Positions 1 to 9,398 of a stretch of 64,000 nt of DNA are shown piece by piece. Made by a program: the position numbers and the translations under genes. Location of the stretch: the NCBI RefSeq assembly GCF_018732085.1, contig NZ_CP076103.1, positions 5,642,001 to 5,706,000 on the forward strand, in the 5' to 3' direction. Positions within the stretch are counted from its first letter, which is position 1. The number at the start of each line of letters is the position of its first letter. The notes below the pieces were generated by a model. That model did not search any database. It saw only the letters and a list, made by a program, of their open reading frames with translations, and was not told the DNA's origin. This DNA comes from Lysobacter capsici. GTDB lineage: Bacteria; Pseudomonadota; Gammaproteobacteria; Xanthomonadales; Xanthomonadaceae.

Positions 1-2362
1 GGTCGGTTTCTTCGTCAACACCCTGGCGGTGCGCAACGACCTGTCCGGCGATCCGACCTTCCGCGAGCTGCTCGCGCGGGTGCGCGACAACACCCTCAAC
101 GCCCAGTCCAACCAGGACCTGCCGATCGAACGGCTGATGGAAGAACTGGATCTGGACCGGGCGCTGAGCCATTCGCCGTTGTTCCAGGTGATGCTGTTCT
201 TCCAGAATTTCCCCGGCGAATCCAACCGCGTGTCCGGCCTCGACATGAGCCCGGTGACCTTCGACGCGATCAACCAGGGCACCGCGCGCAACGACCTGTC
301 GCTGTTCGCCAGCGAACACTTCGGCGCGTTGCAGCTGTTCTTCGAGTACGCGACCGATCTGTTCGACGAAGCCACGGTGGCCGCGTTCTCGCGCCATCTG
401 ATCCAATTGCTGCGCGCGGTGGTCGCCGATCCGACCAAGCGCCTGAGCGAACTGGACATCCTCGGCGACGACGAACGCCGGCAACTGCTGCGCGACTGGA
501 ACGACACCGCGCGCGAGCTGCCGGCCGAGCCGACCCTGCATGCGCTGTTCGAAGCCCAGGCCGCGCGCACGCCCGACGCGATCGCGGTCGAGCAGCACGG
601 CGTGCGCGTGAGCTACGCCGAACTCGACGCCCAGGCCGACGCCATCGCCCGCGCGCTCATCGCGCGCGGCACCGCGCGCGGCGACAGGATCGGCCTGTTC
701 GTCGAACGCAGCCCGCGCATGCTCGCGGCGATGCTCGGCGCGCTCAAGGCCGGCGCGGCCTACGTGCCGATGGACCCGAGTTATCCAAGCGAACGGCTGC
801 GCTTCATGCTCGAGGACGCCGCGCCGCGCGTGGTCCTGGGCGAACGCGCCCTGCTCGCGCAATTGCCCGCATCGACAAGCCCGACCCTCGCCCTCGAGGA
901 CGCGCTCGCCGCGCTCGCGGGCGAACGCACCGCCGCGGGCGTCGGACCTGACGACATCGCCTATGTGATCTTCACTTCGGGCTCGACCGGCCGCCCCAAG
1001 GGCGTGCAGATTCCGCATCGCGCCGCAGCGAACTTCCTGACCTCGATGGCGCGCGAACCCGGCCTGAGCACCGGCGACGCGGTCTGCGCGGTGACCACGC
1101 TGTCGTTCGACATCGCCCTGCTCGAACTGATGCTGCCGCTCACCGTCGGCGCGCGCGTGGTCCTCGCCGATCGCGACACCGTCGGCGACGGCGCCGCCCT
1201 GGCGCGCCTGATCGAACGCTCGGCCAGCACCGTCATGCAGGCCACGCCGGCCACTTGGCGCATGCTGCTCGACGCCGGCTGGCGCGGCGCGCCGCACCTG
1301 CGCCTGCTGTGCGGCGGCGAAGCGCTGCCGCGCGAACTTGCCGATCGCTTGCTGGCGTGCTGCGGCGAACTGTGGAACCTGTACGGCCCGACCGAAACCA
1401 CGGTGTGGTCGACGGTCGAACGCGTGCGCGCCGGCGAAGAGGCGATCAGCATCGGCAAGCCCATCGCCAACACCCAGGTCTACATCGTCGATCGCCAGAT
1501 GCAGCCGGTTCCGGCCGGCGTGCCCGGCGAATTGCTGATCGGCGGCCTCGGCGTCGCCCGCGGTTACCTCGACCGGCCCGAACTGACCGACGAAAAGTTC
1601 ATCGCCGATCCGTTCGGCGCGGACGCAGACGCGCGCCTGTACCGCACCGGCGATCTCGCCCGCTGGCGCCGCGACGGTCGCCTGGAAGTGCTCGGCCGCA
1701 TCGATCATCAGGTCAAGCTGCGCGGCTTCCGCATCGAACTGGGCGAAATCGAATCGGTGCTGGCCGAACAAGCCGACGTGCTGCAGGCGGTGGTGATCTG
1801 CCGCGAAGACCGTCCCGGCGACAAGCGCCTGGTGGCCTACATCGTGCCGCGCGGCGGCGACGCGTTCGACACCGCCGCCGCGCGCAACGCCGCGCGCCAG
1901 CGCTTACCCGACTACATGCTGCCTTCGGCCTGGGTCGTGCTGGAGCAACTGCCGCTGACGCCGAACGGCAAGGTCGATCGCCTCGCCCTGCCGGCGCCGG
2001 AAGCCGGCGCCCTCGACGCCGATCGCTACCTCGCGCCGCGCAACGGCGAAGAGGCCACGCTCGCCGGTCTGTGGGCGGAAGTGCTGGGCCTGGAACGCGT
2101 CAGCATCGACGGCGATTTCTTCGAACTCGGCGGCCACTCGCTGCTCGCGACCCAGCTGGTCACCCGCATCAACAAGGCCTTCGGCGGCGAAACCCCGCTG
2201 CGCGCCTTGTTCGAAGCGCCGACCGTGGCCGGCTTCGCGCAGTGGCTGATGCAACAGCGGGTCGACAGCGTCGATGCCGACGATCTGCTCGGCATGCTCG
2301 ATCAGCTCGAAGGTTTGTCCGACGACGAAATCCAGGCCCTGCTCGCCGACGCCGGCGCTTGA
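1..2362 (+). CDS. Nonribosomal peptide synthetase, 3' part (C-A-PCP), 5' end outside window
   Basis: The reading frame is open from base 2, so the gene begins before the window. The visible part starts at the late condensation-domain motif GFFVNTLAVR. An adenylation domain follows with YVIFTSGSTGRPKGV (about residue 320), NLYGPTETTVW, YRTGDLARW, the KLRGFRIELGEIE hinge and the NGKVDR lysine loop. A carrier domain FFELGGHSLLATQL (about residue 710) and a short tail end the protein. Reading the ten pocket positions by eye against GrsA gives D-I-L-Q-L-G-L-V-W-K, close to the DILQLGLIWK type usually assigned to glycine; this is inference. There is no release domain, so the chain must pass to the next protein, encoded 28 bp downstream. 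The cytoplasmic enzyme needs 4'-phosphopantetheine on the LGGHS serine. Confidence 0.95.
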   Translation, partial: VGFFVNTLAVRNDLSGDPTFRELLARVRDNTLNAQSNQDLPIERLMEELDLDRALSHSPLFQVMLFFQNFPGESNRVSGLDMSPVTFDAINQGTARNDLSLFASEHFGALQLFFEYATDLFDEATVAAFSRHLIQLLRAVVADPTKRLSELDILGDDERRQLLRDWNDTARELPAEPTLHALFEAQAARTPDAIAVEQHGVRVSYAELDAQADAIARALIARGTARGDRIGLFVERSPRMLAAMLGALKAGAAYVPMDPSYPSERLRFMLEDAAPRVVLGERALLAQLPASTSPTLALEDALAALAGERTAAGVGPDDIAYVIFTSGSTGRPKGVQIPHRAAANFLTSMAREPGLSTGDAVCAVTTLSFDIALLELMLPLTVGARVVLADRDTVGDGAALARLIERSASTVMQATPATWRMLLDAGWRGAPHLRLLCGGEALPRELADRLLACCGELWNLYGPTETTVWSTVERVRAGEEAISIGKPIANTQVYIVDRQMQPVPAGVPGELLIGGLGVARGYLDRPELTDEKFIADPFGADADARLYRTGDLARWRRDGRLEVLGRIDHQVKLRGFRIELGEIESVLAEQADVLQAVVICREDRPGDKRLVAYIVPRGGDAFDTAAARNAARQRLPDYMLPSAWVVLEQLPLTPNGKVDRLALPAPEAGALDADRYLAPRNGEEATLAGLWAEVLGLERVSIDGDFFELGGHSLLATQLVTRINKAFGGETPLRALFEAPTVAGFAQWLMQQRVDSVDADDLLGMLDQLEGLSDDEIQALLADAGA

Positions 2363-2390
2363 TCGCACCTTCAAGGACGAACCGCACCGC

Positions 2391-5300
2391 ATGAACCCGT
2401 CTTCTTCCAACCCCGCCGACTCCGCCGCCGACACCGCCGTTTCCGACGCGGCGGCCGAGCGCCTGGCGCGACTGAGCCCGCAACAGCGCGAACTGCTGTT
2501 GCGCCAGCTCGCCGCGCGCAACGCCGCGGCCGCGCCGAAACCCGACGCGGTGACGCGTCGCAGCGTCGCCGGCACGCCGTTGCCGTTGTCGCCAGCGCAG
2601 CAGCGGATGTGGTTCTTCGAACGGTTCCAGCCGGGCACCGGCGCGTATCACGTCTGCGATCACCTGCGCCTGCGCGGCGCGCTCGATGTCGCCGCGTTGC
2701 GCAACGCGTTCGCGCGGATCGTGCATCGTCACGACACCTTGCGCACCGGCTTCAGCGAAGTCGCCGGCGAACCGCGCCAGACCGTGTTCGACGAGGTGGC
2801 CTTCGACATTCCGATGATCGACCTGAGCGGACTGGCGCCGGAACTGCGCGAGCAGGAAATCCAGCGCCTGGTCGATGCCGAGACCGAGCGCCCGTTCGAC
2901 CTGGGCAAGCCGCCGCTGATGCGCGCGAGCCTGCTGCGGGTCGACGCGCACGACCACGTGCTGATGGTCGTGCTGCATCACATCGTCTCCGACGCGTGGT
3001 CGATCGGGGTGATCTACGACGAACTCGGCCGCCTGTACGCGGCCGGCCTCGACGGCGCGTCGCCCGATGCGCTCGACGCGGCGCTGCCGCAACTGGCGGT
3101 GCAGTTCGGCGACTGCGTGCTGTGGCAGCGCGAGCCGGCGCAGGAACAACGCCTCGCCGCGCACATGACCTTCTGGCGCGACGCGCTGGCCGGCCACGCC
3201 GGCCTGCTCGATCTGCCGACCGACCAGCCGCGTTCGGCGACCGCGCTCGGACGCGGACGCCGGCAATCGCTGCAACTGCCCAAGGCATTGGCCGACGGCG
3301 TGGCCGAGCTGGCGCGCCGCGAAGGCGCGACTCTATTCATGGCCTTGCTGGCCGCGTTCCAGACCCTGCTCGCGCGTCACAGCGGCCAGGACGACATCGT
3401 GGTCGGTTCGCCGGTCGCCAACCGCGGCCTGGCCGAATCGACACCGTTGATCGGCCTGTTCGTCAACACCGTGGCGCTGCGCGGTGATCTGAGCGGCGAT
3501 CCCTCGTTCCGCCAGTTGCTGGCGCGCACGCGTTCGCACTGCCTGGATGCGTTCGAACACGTGCAGGCGCCGCTGGAACGCGTGGTCGACCAATTGCGGA
3601 TCGAGCGCGTGCCCGGCCGCACGCCGCTGTTCCAGACCATGTTCGTATTGCAGAACGCGGTCGGCGCGCCGCTGACGCTGCCGGGCCTGGAGCTGGACTG
3701 GATCAATCCGCAGACCCAGGCCGCGCGCTTCGAACTGACCTTGTCGCTGGCCGCCGGTTCCGACGGCATCAACGGCGTGCTCGACTACGACATCGACCTG
3801 TTCGACGCCGGCACCGCGCAGCGCCTGCTGCGCCAGTTCGAACACTTGCTCGGCGACGCGGTCGCGCATCCCGATCGACCGCTGTCGCAGCTCGCGCTGC
3901 TGGACGCCGCCGATCGCAACGAACTGCTGCGCCTGGGACATGGCGGCGACGCCGAACTCGATAACGAACTCGACGCTGCAAACGAGCACCTGTACGCGAT
4001 GTTCGCGCAGCAAGCGCTGCGCACGCCCGATGCGATCGCCTTGATCGAACCGGGCCGCGAACTGACCTATCGCGAGCTGCTGCAACGCGCCAACGGCCTG
4101 GGCCTTGCGTTGCAGGCGCTCGGCGTCGGCGTGGAATCGCGGGTCGGCGTGTTGACCGATCGCTCGATCGAAGCGCTGGTCGCGGTGCTCGGCGTGCTCG
4201 CCGCCGGCGCGGCCTATCTGCCGCTGGACCCGGCGCATCCGGACGAACGCCTGCATTTCCTGCTCGACGACGCCGCCGCGCTGGCGCTGGTGGCGCCGCC
4301 GCAATGGCGCGCGCGCGCCGATGCCTTGAACCTGCGCGTGCCGGTACTGGTCAGCGACGAAGCCGCCGAGTCGGCGAGCGCGCCCGCGGTCGAGTTCGCG
4401 CCTGAGCACGCCGCCTACGTCATCTACACCTCCGGTTCGACCGGCCAGCCCAAGGGCGTGGTGATCGAACACCGCGGCGCGGCGAATCTGACCCGTGGCT
4501 TCATGGCACGGCACGATTTCAAGGACCAGCACCTGTTGATGATCCCGCCGCTGGTGTTCGACGCCTCGGTCGGCGATGTGTTCCCGGCCTTGGCGAGCGG
4601 TTCGGCGCTGGTGCTGCATCCCAATCCGACTGAGCTGGGCCCGTTCGAACTCGAAGCGTTCTGCCGCGAGCACCGGATCAGCGCGATCGACGCGCCGGCC
4701 GCGCTGTGGCGTCGCTGGAGCGAAGGTTGGTCGACGATCGTGCGCAGCGAGCCGCTGTTGCCGCATCTGCGCCTGATGATGATCGGCGGCGAGAGCGTCG
4801 CGGTCGAACAGGTGCGCCGCTTCGCCCAGATCACCGACGGCCGGGTCGCGCTGAGCAATCACTACGGCCCGACCGAGACCTCGGTGTGCGCGGCCATGCT
4901 CAGCACGACCGATGCCAGCGAGTACGTGACGCGCGAGCTGCCGATCGGTCGTCCGTTGCCGGGCGTGCGCCTGTACGTGCTCGATCCGCACGGCGCGTTG
5001 GCGCCGCGCGGCGTGGTCGGCGAGCTCTGCATCGGCGGTCTCGGCGTGGCGCGCGGCTATCTCAATCAAGCCGAACTCAGCGCGGCGAGTTTTCCGCCCG
5101 ATCCTTTCGCGACCGGTGGCCGGCTGTACCGCACCGGCGATCTGGCCCGCTGGAACAGCGACGACAGCCTGCAATTCCTCGGCCGCCGCGATCACCAGAT
5201 CAAGCTGCGCGGCTTCCGCATCGAACTGGGCGAGATCGAAACCGCGCTGGAGTCGCATGCGCAGGTCGAGGCCGCGGTGGTGCTGCTGCGCGAAGACCGG

Positions 5301-6950
5301 CCCGGCGACAAGCGCCTGGTCGCTTACGTTGTCGCCGACGAAGCCAGCGGCCCGAACCAGTGGCGCGAGCATCTCGCCCGCAGCCTGCCCGAAGCGTTGC
5401 TGCCGTCGGCCTACGTGCGTCTGCCGGCGATGCCGCTCAACCGCAACGGCAAGGTCGATCGCAAGGCGCTGCCCGAACCGAGCGCCGAGTTGCTGGTCGA
5501 ACGCACCATGATCGAAGCGCAGACCGACACCGAGCGCGCCGTACTCGCGGTCTGGCGCGAGGTGCTCGGCCGCGACGAGATCAGCGCCGACGACGATTTC
5601 TTCTCGATCGGCGGCGATTCGCTGATGACCCTGCCGCTGGTGTTCAAGCTGCATGCCGCGCTCGGCGTGGAGCTGCCGCTGGCCTCGGTGTTCGCCGCGC
5701 CGACCCTGGCCGCGCAGGCGCGCCGCATCGACGAACTGCTGTCGGGCGAAGCGGTCGACGAATTCGATCTGGCCGCGCAGGTGCAACTCGCCGACGATAT
5801 CCATCCGCGCAACGCCGCATTGCCGGCGGCCTCGCGCGCCAACCCGCGCTCGGCCTTCATCACCGGCGCCACCGGTTTCCTCGGCGCCTACATGGTGCGC
5901 GAGCTGCTCGACGTGACCAGCGCCGAAGTCGTGTGCCTCGTGCGCGCTGCCGACACCGGCGAAGGGCTGGCCCGCATTCGCGCCAACCTGCACGGCTACG
6001 GCCTGTGGCGCGCCGGCGACGAAGCGCGCCTGGCGATCGTGCTCGGCGATCTCGCATTGCCGCGCATGGGCCTGGACGAAGCCGCGTTCGATGCGCTCGC
6101 GCAGCGCGCCGAGGTGATCTTCCACAACGGCGGCCAGGTCAATTTCCTCGCGCCGTATCAGCACCTGGAAGCGGCCAATGTCGGCGGCACCCGCGAAGTG
6201 CTGCGGCTGGCGACCTTGCACCGGCTCAAGCCGGTGCATCTGGTCTCCACCCTCGGCGTGTGCCTGACCGCGTCGAATCTCGACCGCACCGTGTTCGAAT
6301 CCGATCCGCCGCCGAGCGCCGACGAACAATACGGCGGCTACAACCAGAGCAAGTGGGTCGGCGAGCAACTGGCGCTGGTCGCGCGCGAACGCGGCCTGCC
6401 GGTGGCGATCTATCGGCCGGCGCGCATCACCGGCGACAGCCACACCGGCGCCAGCAACCTGGGCGATTACTTCAACGCCTGGCTCAAGGGCTGCGTGCAG
6501 ATGGGCCGCGCGCCGCATCTGCCCAACGAAGCCTTCGACATGGCGCCGGTGGACTACGTCGGCCGCTCGATCGTGCGCATCGCGCTCGGCGCGGGCGAGG
6601 CCAACGGCAACTTCCATTTCTACAACCGCCGCCGCCTGCCGATCCCGACCGCCGTGGCGACCCTGCGCGAAGCCGGATTGGCGCTGGAGGAAATCGACTA
6701 TCAGCAGTGGCGGCGCGAACTGCTCGCGCAGGCCTCGGTGTCGCGCGAAAACGCATTGGCGCCGTTCGCCGGTTTGTTCCCGGCCCATCCCGATCCGCGC
6801 GAACCCAGCTTCGATTGCAGCGCGACCACGCGCGCGGTCGAGCCGCTCGGGCTGATCTGTCCGCCGGCCGACGCCGCGCTGTTGCGCTTGTACGTGCGTT
6901 TCCTGCAATCACGCGATTTCTTCCCGGTCGCCGCCGAGGTGAGCGCATGA
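2391..6950 (+). CDS. Nonribosomal peptide synthetase C-A-PCP-R with terminal thioester reductase
   Basis: The protein has 1519 residues from the ATG at 2391, preceded by AAGGA. The condensation domain carries the active-site motif HHIVSDAW (about residue 192). The adenylation domain has YVIYTSGSTGQPKGV (about 675) and NHYGPTETSVC. The carrier domain has FSIGGDSLM (about 1070). The C-terminus is a short-chain-dehydrogenase-type reductase: NAD(P)H-binding ITGATGFLG (about 1155) and catalytic YNQSK (about 1316). This R domain releases the peptide as an aldehyde or alcohol instead of by hydrolysis. The adenylation pocket reads D-A-G-D-M-I-H-V-C-K by eye. Gly239 with an acidic residue at 278 recalls ornithine and arginine pockets, but no known code matches exactly. 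It is the last module of the line begun by the upstream gene, and its stop overlaps the exporter start. Confidence 0.95.
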   Translation: MNPSSSNPADSAADTAVSDAAAERLARLSPQQRELLLRQLAARNAAAAPKPDAVTRRSVAGTPLPLSPAQQRMWFFERFQPGTGAYHVCDHLRLRGALDVAALRNAFARIVHRHDTLRTGFSEVAGEPRQTVFDEVAFDIPMIDLSGLAPELREQEIQRLVDAETERPFDLGKPPLMRASLLRVDAHDHVLMVVLHHIVSDAWSIGVIYDELGRLYAAGLDGASPDALDAALPQLAVQFGDCVLWQREPAQEQRLAAHMTFWRDALAGHAGLLDLPTDQPRSATALGRGRRQSLQLPKALADGVAELARREGATLFMALLAAFQTLLARHSGQDDIVVGSPVANRGLAESTPLIGLFVNTVALRGDLSGDPSFRQLLARTRSHCLDAFEHVQAPLERVVDQLRIERVPGRTPLFQTMFVLQNAVGAPLTLPGLELDWINPQTQAARFELTLSLAAGSDGINGVLDYDIDLFDAGTAQRLLRQFEHLLGDAVAHPDRPLSQLALLDAADRNELLRLGHGGDAELDNELDAANEHLYAMFAQQALRTPDAIALIEPGRELTYRELLQRANGLGLALQALGVGVESRVGVLTDRSIEALVAVLGVLAAGAAYLPLDPAHPDERLHFLLDDAAALALVAPPQWRARADALNLRVPVLVSDEAAESASAPAVEFAPEHAAYVIYTSGSTGQPKGVVIEHRGAANLTRGFMARHDFKDQHLLMIPPLVFDASVGDVFPALASGSALVLHPNPTELGPFELEAFCREHRISAIDAPAALWRRWSEGWSTIVRSEPLLPHLRLMMIGGESVAVEQVRRFAQITDGRVALSNHYGPTETSVCAAMLSTTDASEYVTRELPIGRPLPGVRLYVLDPHGALAPRGVVGELCIGGLGVARGYLNQAELSAASFPPDPFATGGRLYRTGDLARWNSDDSLQFLGRRDHQIKLRGFRIELGEIETALESHAQVEAAVVLLREDRPGDKRLVAYVVADEASGPNQWREHLARSLPEALLPSAYVRLPAMPLNRNGKVDRKALPEPSAELLVERTMIEAQTDTERAVLAVWREVLGRDEISADDDFFSIGGDSLMTLPLVFKLHAALGVELPLASVFAAPTLAAQARRIDELLSGEAVDEFDLAAQVQLADDIHPRNAALPAASRANPRSAFITGATGFLGAYMVRELLDVTSAEVVCLVRAADTGEGLARIRANLHGYGLWRAGDEARLAIVLGDLALPRMGLDEAAFDALAQRAEVIFHNGGQVNFLAPYQHLEAANVGGTREVLRLATLHRLKPVHLVSTLGVCLTASNLDRTVFESDPPPSADEQYGGYNQSKWVGEQLALVARERGLPVAIYRPARITGDSHTGASNLGDYFNAWLKGCVQMGRAPHLPNEAFDMAPVDYVGRSIVRIALGAGEANGNFHFYNRRRLPIPTAVATLREAGLALEEIDYQQWRRELLAQASVSRENALAPFAGLFPAHPDPREPSFDCSATTRAVEPLGLICPPADAALLRLYVRFLQSRDFFPVAAEVSA

Positions 6951-8290
6951 ATCCGTGGGCCGGCCTGCGCAACTTCCTGCTGATCTGGTTCGGCCAGCTG
7001 GTCTCGGGCGTCGGCTCGCGCCTGACCGCGTTCGCGCTGGGCGTGTGGGTGTTGCAGAGCACCGGCTCGACCACGCGCTTTGCGATGGTGTTCGTGGCGA
7101 TGGCGGTGCCGTCGCTGCTGATCTCGCCGATCGCCGGCGCCTTGGTGGACCGCTGGGACCGGCGCCGCACCATGATCGCGTGCGAAGCGATCTCGGCCAC
7201 CACCATGCTCGCGATGGCCGGCCTGCTCGCGAGCGGTCATCTGGCGATGTGGCATATCTACGCCGGCGTCGGCATCACCGCGCTGGCCAACGCGTTCCTG
7301 CAACCGGCTTATGCGGCGAGCATTCCGCTGCTGGCCACCTCCGATCAGCTGACCCGGGTCAACGGCCTGGTCCAGACCGGTTTCGCGATCGCCCAGGTCG
7401 GCGGTCCGCTGCTGGCGGGCATCCTGGTCAGCACGATCTCGATGCAGGGCGTGCTGATCGTCGACGCGCTCACCTTCGTGACCGGCCTGCTGGCGCTGGT
7501 ATGGGCGCGGATACCGCGGCCGCAACGTACCTTGGAAGACGACGAGCGCGGCCTGTGGCACGAAGCGGCGACCGGCTTCGCCTACGTGCGCGATCGTCGC
7601 GGCCTGTTCGGCCTGTTGATCGTGTTCGGCCTGAGCAATTTCATGTTCGGCATCGCCAGCATCGCGATCACCCCGCTGATCCTGTCGTTGGCCGATCCGG
7701 CGCTGCTCGGCATGCAGATGGCGATCGGCGGCGTCGGCCTGTTGATCGGCGGCGTGGCGATGACGACCTGGGGCGGGCCGCGCCGGCGCGTGGTCGGCGT
7801 GCTCGGATTTTCGATGCTGGCCGGCCTGTTCCTCGCCGCGCACGGGCTGCGTCCGTCGTTCGCGCTGGTGGTGGTGGCCGGGTTCCTGTTCTTCCTCAGC
7901 GTTCCGATCATCAACGCCAGCAACGCCACGCTGTGGCAGAGCAAGGTGCCGGCCGATCTGCAGGGCCGCTGCTTCGCGATCCAGCGCGTGCTCGCCGAAG
8001 CGGCAATGCCGCTGGCGTTCTGCCTGGCCGGACCGTTGGCCGAGCACGTGTTCGAACCGTTGATGGCGGTCGACGGCGCGCTCGCCGGATCGATCGGCCT
8101 GTTGATCGGCACCGGCCCCGGCCGTGGCCTGAGCCTGATGTTCATCGTACTGGGGTTGTCGATGGTGGCGATCGCCGCGGTCGCCTGGTCGGTGCGTTCC
8201 ATTCGCGAAGTCGAACAGCAGTTGCCCGACGCGCCGGTCGCGGCCGAGCAAGGCGAGATCGACGAAACCCCCATCAAATGCGTGGCCTGA
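6947..8290 (+). CDS. MFS transporter, probable exporter of the NRPS product
   Basis: This 447-residue inner-membrane protein starts at an ATG that overlaps the NRPS stop codon (ATGA), which implies translational coupling. The N-terminus (FLLIWFGQLVSGVGSRLTAF) is typical of the first helix of the major facilitator superfamily. The loop 2-3 signature appears as GALVDRWDRRR, and about twelve hydrophobic segments follow. The closest style is the drug:H+ antiporter (DHA3-like) group found next to many NRPS genes. Export or self-resistance is inferred from the overlap with the synthetase; the substrate is not known. The start within the overlap is supported because the first helix would be lost with any later start. 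Confidence 0.9.
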   Translation: MNPWAGLRNFLLIWFGQLVSGVGSRLTAFALGVWVLQSTGSTTRFAMVFVAMAVPSLLISPIAGALVDRWDRRRTMIACEAISATTMLAMAGLLASGHLAMWHIYAGVGITALANAFLQPAYAASIPLLATSDQLTRVNGLVQTGFAIAQVGGPLLAGILVSTISMQGVLIVDALTFVTGLLALVWARIPRPQRTLEDDERGLWHEAATGFAYVRDRRGLFGLLIVFGLSNFMFGIASIAITPLILSLADPALLGMQMAIGGVGLLIGGVAMTTWGGPRRRVVGVLGFSMLAGLFLAAHGLRPSFALVVVAGFLFFLSVPIINASNATLWQSKVPADLQGRCFAIQRVLAEAAMPLAFCLAGPLAEHVFEPLMAVDGALAGSIGLLIGTGPGRGLSLMFIVLGLSMVAIAAVAWSVRSIREVEQQLPDAPVAAEQGEIDETPIKCVA

Positions 8291-8319
8291 GTCGCTCAGG
8301 CATCAACAAGGAGTCGTTC

Positions 8320-8510
8320 ATGCAAGACCCAGCCATCGACCCAGGGCCGTATCGCGCGGTACGCGACCATCGCGACCGACGCTGTACACCGCCGCTCGAC
8401 GATGCGTTCGCCGGCGGCGAACGCGGGTAAGGATCCAAACGCAGTGCCTCGCCGATGCCGGCGAGTTATGGACGGACTCGCGCACGCACACACCGTGCGG
8501 CGCGGTCTGA
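8320..8510 (+). pseudogene. MbtH-like protein remnant, frameshifted
   Basis: AAGGAG at 8308-8313 precedes an ATG at 8320. The frame reads YRAVRDH, then residues that line up one for one with the MbtH core (H-x-x-x-x-S-x-W-P-A-D-R-A), before stopping at 8428-8430. In another frame, from about 8433 to the TGA at 8508-8510, the sequence reads QCLADAGELWTDSR. This matches the conserved MbtH ending CLAxIxEVWTDMRP. Between the two parts the DNA is about 10 bases shorter than a normal MbtH gene, which explains the shift. Two of the three family tryptophans are gone (W to P and W to E); only that of WTD remains. MbtH proteins activate NRPS adenylation domains, and this position behind an NRPS and exporter is typical. 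I infer an inactivated copy; a sequencing error would not explain the lost tryptophans. Confidence 0.7.
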
Positions 8511-8536
8511 GCTAAGCCAAGTGATGCAGGGATGAA

Positions 8537-9358
8537 ATGGCAATGACCCCAGACAACGACTCGACTTCGGTCATCGACTCCGACCGCCTGCTGATGCAGG
8601 GACAGGCCTTCGTCGAGAGCCCGATCGCCGCGGTGCGCGGCAAACTGCTGCAGGCCTCCGTGGTCGAACGCGAACAGGACCCCAGCGCGCCGCTGCCGCA
8701 GACCGTGGCGTGGATCCGCACCTTCCTCGCCCGTCCGCACCCGGACGTGGGCCGGCCGGGACCGGTGTGTCCGTTCACGCCGACCGCGCTCGCGCTCGAC
8801 ACGATCTGGCTGGCGGAAATCCACGACCGCGATGTCAGCGTCGACAGGATTACCCAATTGATCGGCGAATACCGCGACCTGTTCGCCGAAATCGAACCGC
8901 GCACCGGCCAGGTGGCGATCAACAAAACCGTGTTGATCGTGTTCCCGCACCTGGGCGACGAAGCGGCGGCGTTCATCGACGAAGTGCAGCAGCAGTTGAA
9001 GCCGAGCTTCGTCGACCTGGGCCTGATGCTCGGCGAGTTCCACGCGACCAACGAAAGCCCCGGGCTGCGCAATCCGGACTTCCGTCCGCTGCGCAGCCCG
9101 GTGCCGATGCTCGCGATCCGGCACATGGTCGAAACCGACCTGCCGTTCCTGCGCCGCTCGCTGGACACGCCGCAGGTGCGCGGCCAGTACCTGCGTTCCT
9201 ACCTGCGCCGGCTCGGCCCCACGGTGCGGCGCAACTACTTCGAGCAGGCGCTCACCGCGCTGGTCGATGCGGAACTGGAAGTGCGCGCGCTGAAGCGGGC
9301 CAAGGCCGACAAGACGGCCGACAAGGCCGACAAAGCCGACAAACCGGTGCGCGCCTGA
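8537..9358 (+). CDS. DUF6875-like protein of the NRPS locus, function unknown
   Basis: This 273-residue protein has no signal peptide or membrane segment. It contains the motif GRPGPVCPFTPTAL (about residues 72-85), which resembles the DUF6875 family often found near NRPS genes; that family link is from memory and moderate. A start at 8537 follows GCAGGGA; an ATG two codons later is also possible. The last 25 residues are a low-complexity tail of repeated Lys-Ala-Asp units (KADKTADKADKADK). It lies 26 bp behind the MbtH remnant and 40 bp before kmo, so it probably shares their transcript. No catalytic motif could be identified. Confidence 0.75.
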   Translation: MAMTPDNDSTSVIDSDRLLMQGQAFVESPIAAVRGKLLQASVVEREQDPSAPLPQTVAWIRTFLARPHPDVGRPGPVCPFTPTALALDTIWLAEIHDRDVSVDRITQLIGEYRDLFAEIEPRTGQVAINKTVLIVFPHLGDEAAAFIDEVQQQLKPSFVDLGLMLGEFHATNESPGLRNPDFRPLRSPVPMLAIRHMVETDLPFLRRSLDTPQVRGQYLRSYLRRLGPTVRRNYFEQALTALVDAELEVRALKRAKADKTADKADKADKPVRA

Positions 9359-9398
9359 GGCGCCGCCGACACCTTCGAATGTACGGATACTGACTTCG

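Noticed and set aside
3333..6908. Long minus-strand frame opposite the second NRPS (1191 residues)
   Set aside because: Rich in Arg, Gln, His and Gly without any domain, while the plus strand has clear NRPS motifs.
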